Positions 34,209-41,109 of a DNA stretch of 48,616 bases are shown piece after piece. Source of the stretch: Candidatus Lindowbacteria bacterium RIFCSPLOWO2_12_FULL_62_27 (GTDB lineage Bacteria > Lindowbacteria > 2-12-FULL-62-27); NCBI GenBank assembly GCA_001784175.1, contig MFPR01000009.1, positions 1-48,616 on the forward strand. The letters are read 5' to 3'. A program made the translations under genes and the position numbers. Below the pieces are notes generated by a model, which saw only the letters and a program-made list of their open reading frames with translations, was not told the origin of the DNA and did no database searches. How positions within the stretch are numbered: position 1 is the stretch's first letter; the number at the start of each line of letters is the position of its first letter.

Positions 34209-34881
34209 GCGAAGAAGAGTATAAATCAAATCAAAACAGTTGTAAACGAAGTCGTCGAGCCGCCGCGCGTGAATGTATTTGAACCCGTGCGCCTATGACC
34301 GGTCATAGACGCACTACGTCGGCGCTTCCCGCAACGCGTGGGATGGGTCGCGGGCGCGGGAGCGCTCGCGCTCCCGGCGCGCGGCAATGAGTCGGAGACC
34401 TGGTCCGGGCCGCGCTCACCCGCGACAAAACAGGGCCATCCGTGAGCGACTGGCGCTCGGACTTCCCTGTCCTCGCGATGGAGCGAGAGGCCCCTCCTCT
34501 CGCGCTCTCCACCCATATTTCCCCGCACTCGAAAAAATTCTCCGCGCGGACAGGATGTCCGCGCCCAAGCTGCCATGGAAGGCCCGACAGCTTCTGTCGC
34601 CCCCTCGGACACATCCCACGAGCGCGCCATAGGCCTGCGTCCGTGTGAGCGGAGCGAATGCGAAGCGCCGGCAACGCTTCGATTTGACGCCCTCCGATCC
34701 CAAGGCGTCAAATCGCAGCGTTGCCGCACGTAAGGACGCAGGCCGATACCGGGGCGGAGCGCGGGCGCCGTCGCCTCCGATGTCAGCGACGGCGCAGGGA
34801 GCGCGACGACCCTACCGACAGCTTCCGCGCTCGCGGGATGTGTCCGAGGGGGCGACTTCAATATGCTTTTTCTTTTATTTT
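34209..34881. other. Non-coding block dense in hairpins
   Basis: No gene is supported in these 670 bp. Inverted repeats stand almost end to end: 34287-34314 (28-bp palindrome around CTATGACCGGTCATAG), about 34350-34380 (GGAGCG/CGCTCC), about 34472-34500 (GCGAGAGG/CCTCTCGC), about 34546-34564 (GCGCGGAC/GTCCGCGC), and a nested structure at 34596-34856 with another 10-bp stem at 34765-34795 inside it. GC content is very high. Frames open through it on the minus strand have no ribosome site or recognisable domain. Confidence 0.75.
34596..34856. repeat. Nested long inverted repeat
   Basis: Outer arms 34596-34626 and 34826-34856 are complementary at 30 of 31 positions. Inside, 34632-34642 and 34734-34744 pair perfectly over 11 bp, and the innermost arms 34670-34691 and 34704-34725 pair at 21 of 22 positions around a 12-nt loop. 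The single mismatches break perfect palindromes, as expected for decayed or structurally selected copies. The order is symmetrical, so one strand could fold into a single branched structure. Confidence 0.85.
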
Positions 34882-35124
34882 TCAGCGAGCTTTGACCGGC
34901 CGGCGTTGTTTTTGAATCTCGTCCATCGCTTCGGGGTCGAAAAATATCGCCTTGCAGGATTTGCATTTCAGGTAGGTCAGTTCCTCGACGACAAATCCGT
35001 CGCCAAGTTTGCACGGGCCTGTCACATACTCCATGTGGACCTTCCCGCATTCAAAACAGGCGGCCGGCGTTTTCAATAGCTCGGCACAACGCCTATCTAA
35101 GACGCTTCGACGAGACGAGGACAT
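34882..35124 (-). CDS. YgiT-type zinc-finger protein
   Basis: 80 residues from ATG 35124. Two CxxC knuckles (CFEC and CKSC) about 35 residues apart form a YgiT/MqsA-N-like zinc ribbon; the C-terminal helix is short and there is no MqsA helix-turn-helix domain. In this family such proteins are encoded right after DUF4258 proteins and act as the antitoxin half. Its start lies inside the DUF4258 gene (32-bp overlap), which argues for coupled translation. A helix-turn-helix regulator is supplied separately by the first gene of the set. Confidence 0.75.
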   Translation of the reverse strand: MSSSRRSVLDRRCAELLKTPAACFECGKVHMEYVTGPCKLGDGFVVEELTYLKCKSCKAIFFDPEAMDEIQKQRRPVKAR

Positions 35125-35413
35125 AGAAATACAACTCCTTTCCGCGTTGTTCGATCTTGCCTTTAGTGTACACGCCAATACCCTCCAGCGTCAAACCGTG
35201 AATCACGTACAACTCTTCACGTTTCCCCGTCTTTGGATTCTTTGATTGTTTCGTTTGGGTGATGCCGGGCGCACCCCATATCGATTCATAAACCTCTTCC
35301 TGCAAAAGATCGTCCCTTTTCATTTCGGCCTCGGCCTTGAATGTAAAATATGCATGCCGCGCCATCACCAAGCGCTTGATCGTCGGAAATGGATCCATTG
35401 TCATTTCATTCAC
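35093..35413 (-). CDS. DUF4258-family putative toxin
   Basis: 106 residues. The RelE/MqsR-like fold is suggested by ARHAYFTFKAEAEMKRDD near the N-terminus, KREELYVIHGLTLEGIGVYTKGKI in the core and ELYFYVLVSSKRLR at the end; DUF4258 members are predicted mRNA interferases. It starts with GTG 35413 overlapping the TGA of the regulator gene by 4 bp, or with ATG at 35404 or 35398. Its stop overlaps the zinc-finger gene by 32 bp. The trio is one translationally coupled unit. Confidence 0.75.
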   Translation of the reverse strand: MNEMTMDPFPTIKRLVMARHAYFTFKAEAEMKRDDLLQEEVYESIWGAPGITQTKQSKNPKTGKREELYVIHGLTLEGIGVYTKGKIEQRGKELYFYVLVSSKRLR

Positions 35414-35784
35414 GCCGCCTTCTGTCCATCTCCATTCCCATGCCGCGCCACCAAACTTTCCAAATGTTCGATCACGGATCGTTGCTTCATCGGCGGGAGC
35501 GTCAAAATTTTCCGGACGCGATTCAAAACACGAGCATCCCGCAACGACACCCGCTCCTTGACCGGCTCCAATCCCAACAACCTATCCACCGACACCCGCA
35601 GAGCCTTGGCGATCTTCGGCAACAGCACCGCCGGCGGACGCTCCGACTCGCGCTCGTAGTACGTGATCATCCGCTGTGTCGTGCCGACTTTCTTCGCCAG
35701 TTCGACCTGCGTGATCCCGCAACCGCGCCGAAGATCGGCCAGTCTTCGACCGAAATCGACGCTCGCATCCAGTTTCTTTTTCAT
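35410..35784 (-). CDS. XRE-family helix-turn-helix regulator
   Basis: 124 residues from ATG 35784; an in-frame start further upstream (to 35895) cannot be excluded. The helix-turn-helix occupies about residues 12-66 (LADLRRGCGITQVELAKKVG, then TTQRMITYYERESERPP). The C-terminal helical tail (DARVLNRVRKILTLPPMKQRS) probably mediates dimerisation. It is the first gene of the three-gene module and is divergent from the integrase. TACATAAATTGTGTA at 35891-35905, an imperfect palindrome in the shared region, is a possible operator, so it might control both its own module and the integrase. Confidence 0.8.
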   Translation of the reverse strand: MKKKLDASVDFGRRLADLRRGCGITQVELAKKVGTTQRMITYYERESERPPAVLLPKIAKALRVSVDRLLGLEPVKERVSLRDARVLNRVRKILTLPPMKQRSVIEHLESLVARHGNGDGQKAA

Positions 35785-35990
35785 CAGCGCCAACTTTCCG
35801 ACGCTGCCATTGTCCGTGTCATCACCGCCTATCATAACCCCGGTTTCCGACACCGACGGATACAAAATGGTTATTTCCGTTGACACGATATACATAAATT
35901 GTGTATTTTCTGTTCGCCTCTGTCAAGCCGCCAACCGCCGGCAAAAAGCATGGATGCGGCTTGACAGATTTCGGGAAAGGACACGGGAAC

Positions 35991-37100
35991 ATGGGAACTC
36001 GCGCGATCCGGCGAGACACAAACGGACAATACCGCGTCAACTACTACTTCCGGGACCAGCACGGCCAAAAGCGCCGGGGCCGAAAGTGGTTTCGGACTCT
36101 TCACCTCGCGGAGACGTTCTTCGCGGACCGGCTCCGTGAGTTTGAGGCCGGACAAAAGATCGGCACGCGCGAGCGCGAGACCCTCACCGTCAAACAATTC
36201 CTGGACGGCCACTATTTCCCATGGGCCACGAAGGCGCGGCGAGGATGGGAACGGGAAATGCGATTCCTCCGCCTAGTCGAACGGCGTTGGGGTTCGCGGC
36301 GGCTTTGCGACATTTCATACTTCGACATAGAAAAGTGGCGGCTGGAATTCAAGGAGACGGCCTGCGCAGCCAGCATTCGAAAATATCTTGCGTGGCTTCG
36401 CGCCATGTTCCGGTTCGCCCACACCGGCACGAAGGACGAGGACGGCCACATTGTCGGCGGCGGATTCATCGGCGACGACCCCATGAGTAAAATCAAAAGC
36501 CCGTCCGTCAAATTCCCGACCCGGCCGCCGACCATACTCGCGCCGGAAGAAATCGCGCAGATCAAACCGGACGGCACACGCGGCACCGACATCGCGCTCT
36601 TTGCGCTCTACTCCGGCATGAGGAAAGGCGAAATCCTGCGGGTTCGATATTCCGACATCGACCTCGTAGCCGGAGTTGTTCGCATCCCGATCAGCAAAAA
36701 CAACGAGCCGCGAATCGTGCCGCTCACGCCGGAGCTTTCGGCAATTATCGACCGACAACCGCGCGATGGATCGGATTATGTTTTCTCGTGGAAAGGCAAG
36801 CCCATTAAAAATTGCCGCACGTCATTTCGTCTCGCGCTCAAGCGCGCCGGAATCACGCGCCGCGTCCGGCTTCACGACTTCCGCCACACGTTCGGCTCCT
36901 ACCTCGCCATGAACGGCGTGGACATCGACGAGCGCATGACGCTCATGGGACACAAAACTTATGAGGCCGCGCGCATCTACACCCACTACTACACCAAAAA
37001 ACTTTCCGAGACGATGACCCTACTTACGAAAGCGTACGATGGGGTCAAGCGGAAAACAAAAGGGCAGTTTAAGGGCAGTGGCGTCATTCTCGCCGGTTGA
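35991..37100 (+). CDS. Tyrosine recombinase / phage-type integrase
   Basis: 369 residues from ATG 35991, which follows GGAAAGGA; the frame upstream of it is not needed. An N-terminal AP2-like arm-binding segment (about 1-50), a SAM-like core-binding domain (about 65-160) and a catalytic domain hold Arg211 (SGMRKGE), His295 and Arg298 (HDFRHTF), His321 (MGHKTY) and Tyr330 (ARIYTHY). All catalytic residues are present. It points at the tRNA-Arg gene 30 bp downstream, and its last nine codons lie inside the 101-bp direct repeat. It should carry out integration and excision of the element. Confidence 0.93.
   Translation: MGTRAIRRDTNGQYRVNYYFRDQHGQKRRGRKWFRTLHLAETFFADRLREFEAGQKIGTRERETLTVKQFLDGHYFPWATKARRGWEREMRFLRLVERRWGSRRLCDISYFDIEKWRLEFKETACAASIRKYLAWLRAMFRFAHTGTKDEDGHIVGGGFIGDDPMSKIKSPSVKFPTRPPTILAPEEIAQIKPDGTRGTDIALFALYSGMRKGEILRVRYSDIDLVAGVVRIPISKNNEPRIVPLTPELSAIIDRQPRDGSDYVFSWKGKPIKNCRTSFRLALKRAGITRRVRLHDFRHTFGSYLAMNGVDIDERMTLMGHKTYEAARIYTHYYTKKLSETMTLLTKAYDGVKRKTKGQFKGSGVILAG
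37061..37079 (+). repeat. Paired AGGGCAGT octamers, right arm (inside the integrase 3' end)
   Basis: AGGGCAGT at 37061-37068 and again at 37072-37079, starts 11 bp apart, within the last codons of the integrase gene. The second is part of the 101-bp repeat. The spacing equals one helical turn and matches the pair at 29326-29344. Confidence 0.5.
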
Positions 37101-37171
37101 CCAATTTTGTAAGTGATTGATTGTGTTATCGGCCCCGGGCGGAGTCGAACCGCCGACCTTGTCCTTAGGAG
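37071..37171. repeat. Right att-type direct repeat (101 bp, perfect)
   Basis: Identical to 29092-29192. It runs from codon 361 of the integrase through the stop and spacer into the tRNA-Arg gene up to its anticodon loop, where the two copies diverge (GAACC here, TGACC at the left). Because the whole tRNA is reconstituted here, this is the side where the element regenerated the tRNA gene. Confidence 0.93.
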
Positions 37172-37203
37172 GAACCTGCTCTATCCAGCTGAGCTACGGG
37201 GCC
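37130..37203 (-). tRNA. tRNA-Arg (CCU)
   Basis: A 74-nt cloverleaf with acceptor GGCCCCG pairing CGGGGCC over all seven positions, D arm GCTC/GAGC, anticodon loop CTCCTAA giving anticodon CCU, T arm GGCGG/CCGCC around TTCGACT, and discriminator G. The anticodon stem has one mismatch at its outer end (G27-A43). CCA is not encoded. The 3' 42 bases belong to the att repeat, so the gene survives as the reconstituted target of the integrative element. Confidence 0.95.
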
Positions 37204-37263
37204 AAGGTCAAAATTGTGCCCTTCGAGGAGGGATGTTGCAAGTCCGGGATCATCGCCCGGAGG

Positions 37264-40200
37264 TTATTGCTCCAACTTGCTCAATTTCTTTTCCGCGCGC
37301 CGGATGTACTCTTTGGCGAGAATGTGTTCTGGATCGGCGGCGAGGACGCGGTTCCAGTCGGCGATGGCTTCGCGGTACCGGCCGCTCGTGTAGTGGGACA
37401 TGCCCGAGTAGAGATATTTTTTGTAGTCGGCGGACTTTGATTCGTTCCAGATTTTTCTCCACGCCCCGGCCTTCGATTCGGCTTCTCTCAACGACTGCCG
37501 GATGCCCGTGTTTTCCGGATCTTGCTTGCGCGCCTTTTGGTATAGATCCATCGCCTTCTGAATGCGGCCGAGGGCCAGATCGTAGCGGGATTGCAGCGCC
37601 GCCTGGTCGGCGGATTGCGCGTGCTGGGTCGCGGACGCAACCAGCCGCTCGACGGACTCGCGATCCCTGCCCCGGAGGGCCTGGCGGCATTTTTCGATAA
37701 AGTCCCGCACCGACGCGTCGTCGGGACGCAAGACAGCGACAGATTGGAATTTGGCCATGGCCGTCTTGTAGTCAGCGCTCTGAAACGCCTGGAGCGCTTC
37801 GCGGTATACCTCATCGACCTGAACGTACCGGCTCAGTTCCCGGATCAACCTTTGAATCTCCGGCTGGTCGGGCTGCAGCTCCCGCGCCGCTTCGAGGTGC
37901 TCAAGCGCCTCGCGATGGGCGCCGGCCCGATAGGATTCAATGGCCATGCCGGTCAATTCTTCCGCGCGCGCGACATCCTCGAGCCGGTCCGCCGCATTCC
38001 GGCGTTCTTCCACCACGCGGTCCATTCCGGCGGCGGCGTCCGGATTTTGCGGATCGACGAGGAGGACCGACCGGAACGCGGCCTGGGCATCGTCCCAGCG
38101 CTGCGCCTCCGCGTGCGATTGCCCCTCGGCGATCCAAAGCGGAATCTGGCTGTTGAGCGATTCTTTCACCAGACGAATCCGGCCCTGCACTTCCGGGTGG
38201 TCGGGCGCGAGCGATTCCGCGCGCGCGTAGTTTTCGAGCGCGTCCACCAGCCGGCCGGCCTGATAGTGCCCATCGCCGGCGCGCAGGTATTCCGCCAGAA
38301 GTTCCGCCGACTCCGCCCATTCGGCCTCGCGGACGGCGATATCGATCTGCTCGCGGGCTTTCTCAACGAACCGTTGAAGTTCCGGCGAGGGATCGGAACC
38401 GAATTCCGTGACAAGACTCTGCCAGGCCGCCACCGCGTCGTTGAACCGGCGCGTGTCGAAGAACTCCTGGCCCTGCCGCCCCAGACCGGCGGCGCGCCCG
38501 AGTTTCGCCTGCGCCTGCGCCTTCTCGTCAGCCTTTGATTTCAATTCGAGCGCCGGCTGGGAGGCCGGGTCGAGCGCAAGCAATTCAGAGAGCGCCTCCG
38601 CCGACTTGTCGTAGGCGCCGGCCTGGTAGAAATATTCGGCGCGCGCGAGAGACTCTCGGAGGAGCGACGACAGCCGGGCCCGGGCGTCGCTCTGGCCTTG
38701 CGCGGCGACCGGATTGAACGGATCGACCGTCAAGATCCGGTTGTAGGACAGGATCGATTCCTTGTAGGCGCCCTGTTCCGCCAGTTTGGCGGCCAGCCGG
38801 GTTTGAGATTCGATGAAGTCGACAATTTTATCCCAGTGTTTTTCAATCCGCGTTCTGGCTTCGGTGTTCTCCGGATCGAGGTCGATCGCCTTATGCCAGC
38901 GTTCAACCGCCGCGTCCACGCGGCCCTGCGTCATCTCTTCGTCTCCTTCACTGAGAAGCGCCCGCAGTGACTGGTTCTGTTGGGCGAGAATGTGGTTCAG
39001 CAGGTCATGTGCTTCGGCATGGGCCGGAAGAAGCGCCAGGCTGTGGGAGACCATCCGTTCCGCGCGCCCCCACCGCTCGTTGAGGAAATCGGCCGCGGCC
39101 GTGCGGAAATACCGTTCGGCCTCCACGCGGCGCTCGTCCGCGTCGAATCGCGCCTTCTGGAAGGCCAGAATCTGTTCGACGACCTCTCCGGCCGCCGGAT
39201 GCGCGGGGACATGGGAGAGAACTTTCTGGAAATGATCGAGGGCCGCGGCCCAGTCTCCGGCGCGATATCGCGAGAGACCCTGCAAGTGCCACTCACGGAC
39301 CCTGCGGTCGCGCGAAACGGTTTCGTTTCGTCTTTTCGAGCTTTCCAGATACTGCCGGGCCGGTTCGATGTCCGGGCGGAAATAGACGACCGCCGTCATG
39401 GCCTCTTCCGCTGCCTGATAATCCGCCTGCAAAAATTTGAGGCGGCCCCGCGCGAACGTGGATTCCACATACTGGGGCACGCCGGCATCCAGCCGCGTCT
39501 TCGCGTCCCGGGCCGGCGCGAACTGCGGATCGTACTCGAGGATCGACGCGAGGGCCTGGTGGGCTTCCATCCACCGGCCGGCCTCCATCTGCCGGCCGAC
39601 GCTGTCCCACGGGTCCGTCACCCGGCGGCGGTATTCCTCGTTGGAGGATTCGATGTAGGACCGGGCCACGGGATTTTGCGGCTGCAATTTCATCGCGCTT
39701 TCCCATTCGCCCACCGCCTGCCGGTGTTCCTTTTCGGACTTCATGAGAAGCCCGCGCTGGATTTTGGCCGAGACGATATCGCCGTGAGACCGGCCGAATT
39801 CGTAGGACAGGCCGATCCGCTGGAAATTGTTGTCGAGATCGTCGGACGGCTCGAAGGCGTAATCGAATTTCATGTCCTGGAACCGGAAGCCGAATCCGAT
39901 CGTAGGTTCGTCGCCGTCGAGACCCGCGCGAACGGCCAGCCAAGTGAGCGGCCGCCATTCGACGCCGAAGTGCATCCGTTGCGGGCCTTTCGACGGGACG
40001 TCGGCGTCCAGCGCGAGGAGGAGCCACTCGACTGGCTGAAACGCCGCGCCGAATTTGAAATTGGACGGAATGCGGTCGGATGCGCGGTCGAGCTTGATCG
40101 AGGGCTGCAGGAGATTCTGCGCGTTCAAGCCGAGGCTCAGTCGGTCGTTCAGCACGTTGGACTGCCGCGCGCGGCGGATGACCGTTTCAAAGAACGGGAT

Positions 40201-41109
40201 CGCGTCTTTCAGCTTGCCCGCATCGTACAGCCGGACGCCCTCACGGAACCAGTCGTCGAGGGTGGACGCGCCGGTTTTCCGTTTCATGAACTCCGCAACG
40301 GCGGTCTGGCCATTGGCGGGAGACCACGATTTCAACCGGGCGTCCAGCGAGCGGTCGCGATCCGCCGTTCGCGCCAGCATCACGCGGGCCCGGGCATGGC
40401 GGGGATCGGTTTCGAGCGTCTTCTGGAAATTCTCAAACGCCTCCGTGAATTTGCCCGTCTCGAACGCGCGCGCGCCGCGTTCGAAGTAACGGTCGGCGTC
40501 CAGCCGGAGTTCCTCCTGCGCGAGGCGCAGATAGGCGCGGCTGTATTCCAGATGCGCGTGCGTGAACCGGTACAGCACGCCGGCGTCGAGGCCGACGCCG
40601 GTGCCCGAAAAGCCGCCTCCCTGATGTCGGACCAGATGGAGGCTTGAGCCGAGATAGAGTCCCTGCGTCATCTGCTTGCCGTAGCCGAACATCAGGTTCA
40701 TCTTGCCGACGTCGAACGTTCCCAGATTGGTGCCGAACTCATCCCGGCGCACGAGGTCGTCGGCGCCCTCGAGGATCAGCCCGCCGCCGATCGTGCCGAA
40801 CCGGCCGACCGGGTGTTTGTACGCGAGCATGTTGTAGAACGTGTTGTCAAAGAACGGCTGAGAATACTGCCCGAACATCTCTTTGCGGCGGTCGCGGTCC
40901 AGGGCGGACGGATTCCAGAACACGGCGGTCGCGTCGCTTCCCGCGGCCACAAAGGCGTTGCCCATGCCGCTGGGCCGCGCGCCGAATCCGAGGATCGTGC
41001 TGGGATCGACAACGCCGCCAGATTGGGACTTGGCGGAAACAGCAATCGGACAGAGGAGGGACAGCGCCAGGCTCGTGAGGAGACCGAAGATCTTGCGCCG
41101 GCCGTTCAT
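37264..41109 (-). CDS. PorV-like outer-membrane protein fused to a TPR array
   Basis: 1281 residues from ATG 41109, which overlaps the upstream stop by 4 bp (ATGA). After a signal peptide comes the PorV/PorQ (UPF0164, FadL-like) hallmark GARPSGMGNAFVAAGSDATA-FWNPSAL (about 43-70), then barrel strands to about 183. A TPR-like helical insert (about 190-300) interrupts the barrel, which resumes (GVEWRPLTWLAVRAGL) and ends near 430 with FQRIGLSYEFG. The remaining 850 residues are TPR-like repeats, e.g. EALEHLEAARELQPDQPEIQ. PorV normally shuttles C-terminal-domain cargo of type IX secretion; a fusion with so long a TPR tail is unusual. A stretch of 60 bp with no gene separates it from the tRNA. 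Confidence 0.85.
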   Translation of the reverse strand: MNGRRKIFGLLTSLALSLLCPIAVSAKSQSGGVVDPSTILGFGARPSGMGNAFVAAGSDATAVFWNPSALDRDRRKEMFGQYSQPFFDNTFYNMLAYKHPVGRFGTIGGGLILEGADDLVRRDEFGTNLGTFDVGKMNLMFGYGKQMTQGLYLGSSLHLVRHQGGGFSGTGVGLDAGVLYRFTHAHLEYSRAYLRLAQEELRLDADRYFERGARAFETGKFTEAFENFQKTLETDPRHARARVMLARTADRDRSLDARLKSWSPANGQTAVAEFMKRKTGASTLDDWFREGVRLYDAGKLKDAIPFFETVIRRARQSNVLNDRLSLGLNAQNLLQPSIKLDRASDRIPSNFKFGAAFQPVEWLLLALDADVPSKGPQRMHFGVEWRPLTWLAVRAGLDGDEPTIGFGFRFQDMKFDYAFEPSDDLDNNFQRIGLSYEFGRSHGDIVSAKIQRGLLMKSEKEHRQAVGEWESAMKLQPQNPVARSYIESSNEEYRRRVTDPWDSVGRQMEAGRWMEAHQALASILEYDPQFAPARDAKTRLDAGVPQYVESTFARGRLKFLQADYQAAEEAMTAVVYFRPDIEPARQYLESSKRRNETVSRDRRVREWHLQGLSRYRAGDWAAALDHFQKVLSHVPAHPAAGEVVEQILAFQKARFDADERRVEAERYFRTAAADFLNERWGRAERMVSHSLALLPAHAEAHDLLNHILAQQNQSLRALLSEGDEEMTQGRVDAAVERWHKAIDLDPENTEARTRIEKHWDKIVDFIESQTRLAAKLAEQGAYKESILSYNRILTVDPFNPVAAQGQSDARARLSSLLRESLARAEYFYQAGAYDKSAEALSELLALDPASQPALELKSKADEKAQAQAKLGRAAGLGRQGQEFFDTRRFNDAVAAWQSLVTEFGSDPSPELQRFVEKAREQIDIAVREAEWAESAELLAEYLRAGDGHYQAGRLVDALENYARAESLAPDHPEVQGRIRLVKESLNSQIPLWIAEGQSHAEAQRWDDAQAAFRSVLLVDPQNPDAAAGMDRVVEERRNAADRLEDVARAEELTGMAIESYRAGAHREALEHLEAARELQPDQPEIQRLIRELSRYVQVDEVYREALQAFQSADYKTAMAKFQSVAVLRPDDASVRDFIEKCRQALRGRDRESVERLVASATQHAQSADQAALQSRYDLALGRIQKAMDLYQKARKQDPENTGIRQSLREAESKAGAWRKIWNESKSADYKKYLYSGMSHYTSGRYREAIADWNRVLAADPEHILAKEYIRRAEKKLSKLEQ

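Larger units (their letters stand above)
29151..37171. mobile_element. Integrative element in tRNA-Arg(CCU)
   Basis: About 8 kb between direct repeats of the tRNA 3' half. It has a tyrosine integrase next to the intact tRNA and a cargo of an XRE/DUF4258/YgiT-like module, a Cys-rich secreted protein, czcC and czcA. No replication, conjugation or packaging genes are visible, so it looks like a mobilisable or satellite-type genomic island carrying metal resistance. The recombination core lies within the shared tRNA segment. All intact genes except the integrase run on the minus strand. Confidence 0.85.

Noticed and set aside
34226-35050. 274-codon minus-strand frame through the hairpin block
   Set aside because: It runs over many inverted repeats, ends inside the zinc-finger gene region in another frame, and encodes Arg/Gly/Ser-rich sequence with no domain.
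37204-37263. Terminator between the PorV-TPR gene and the tRNA
   Set aside because: Only a weak CCGGG/CCCGG stem without a U-tract is visible on the minus strand.
38980-40647. 555-codon plus-strand frame opposite the PorV-TPR gene
   Set aside because: Shadow of the TPR repeats; no signal peptide, motif or ribosome site.
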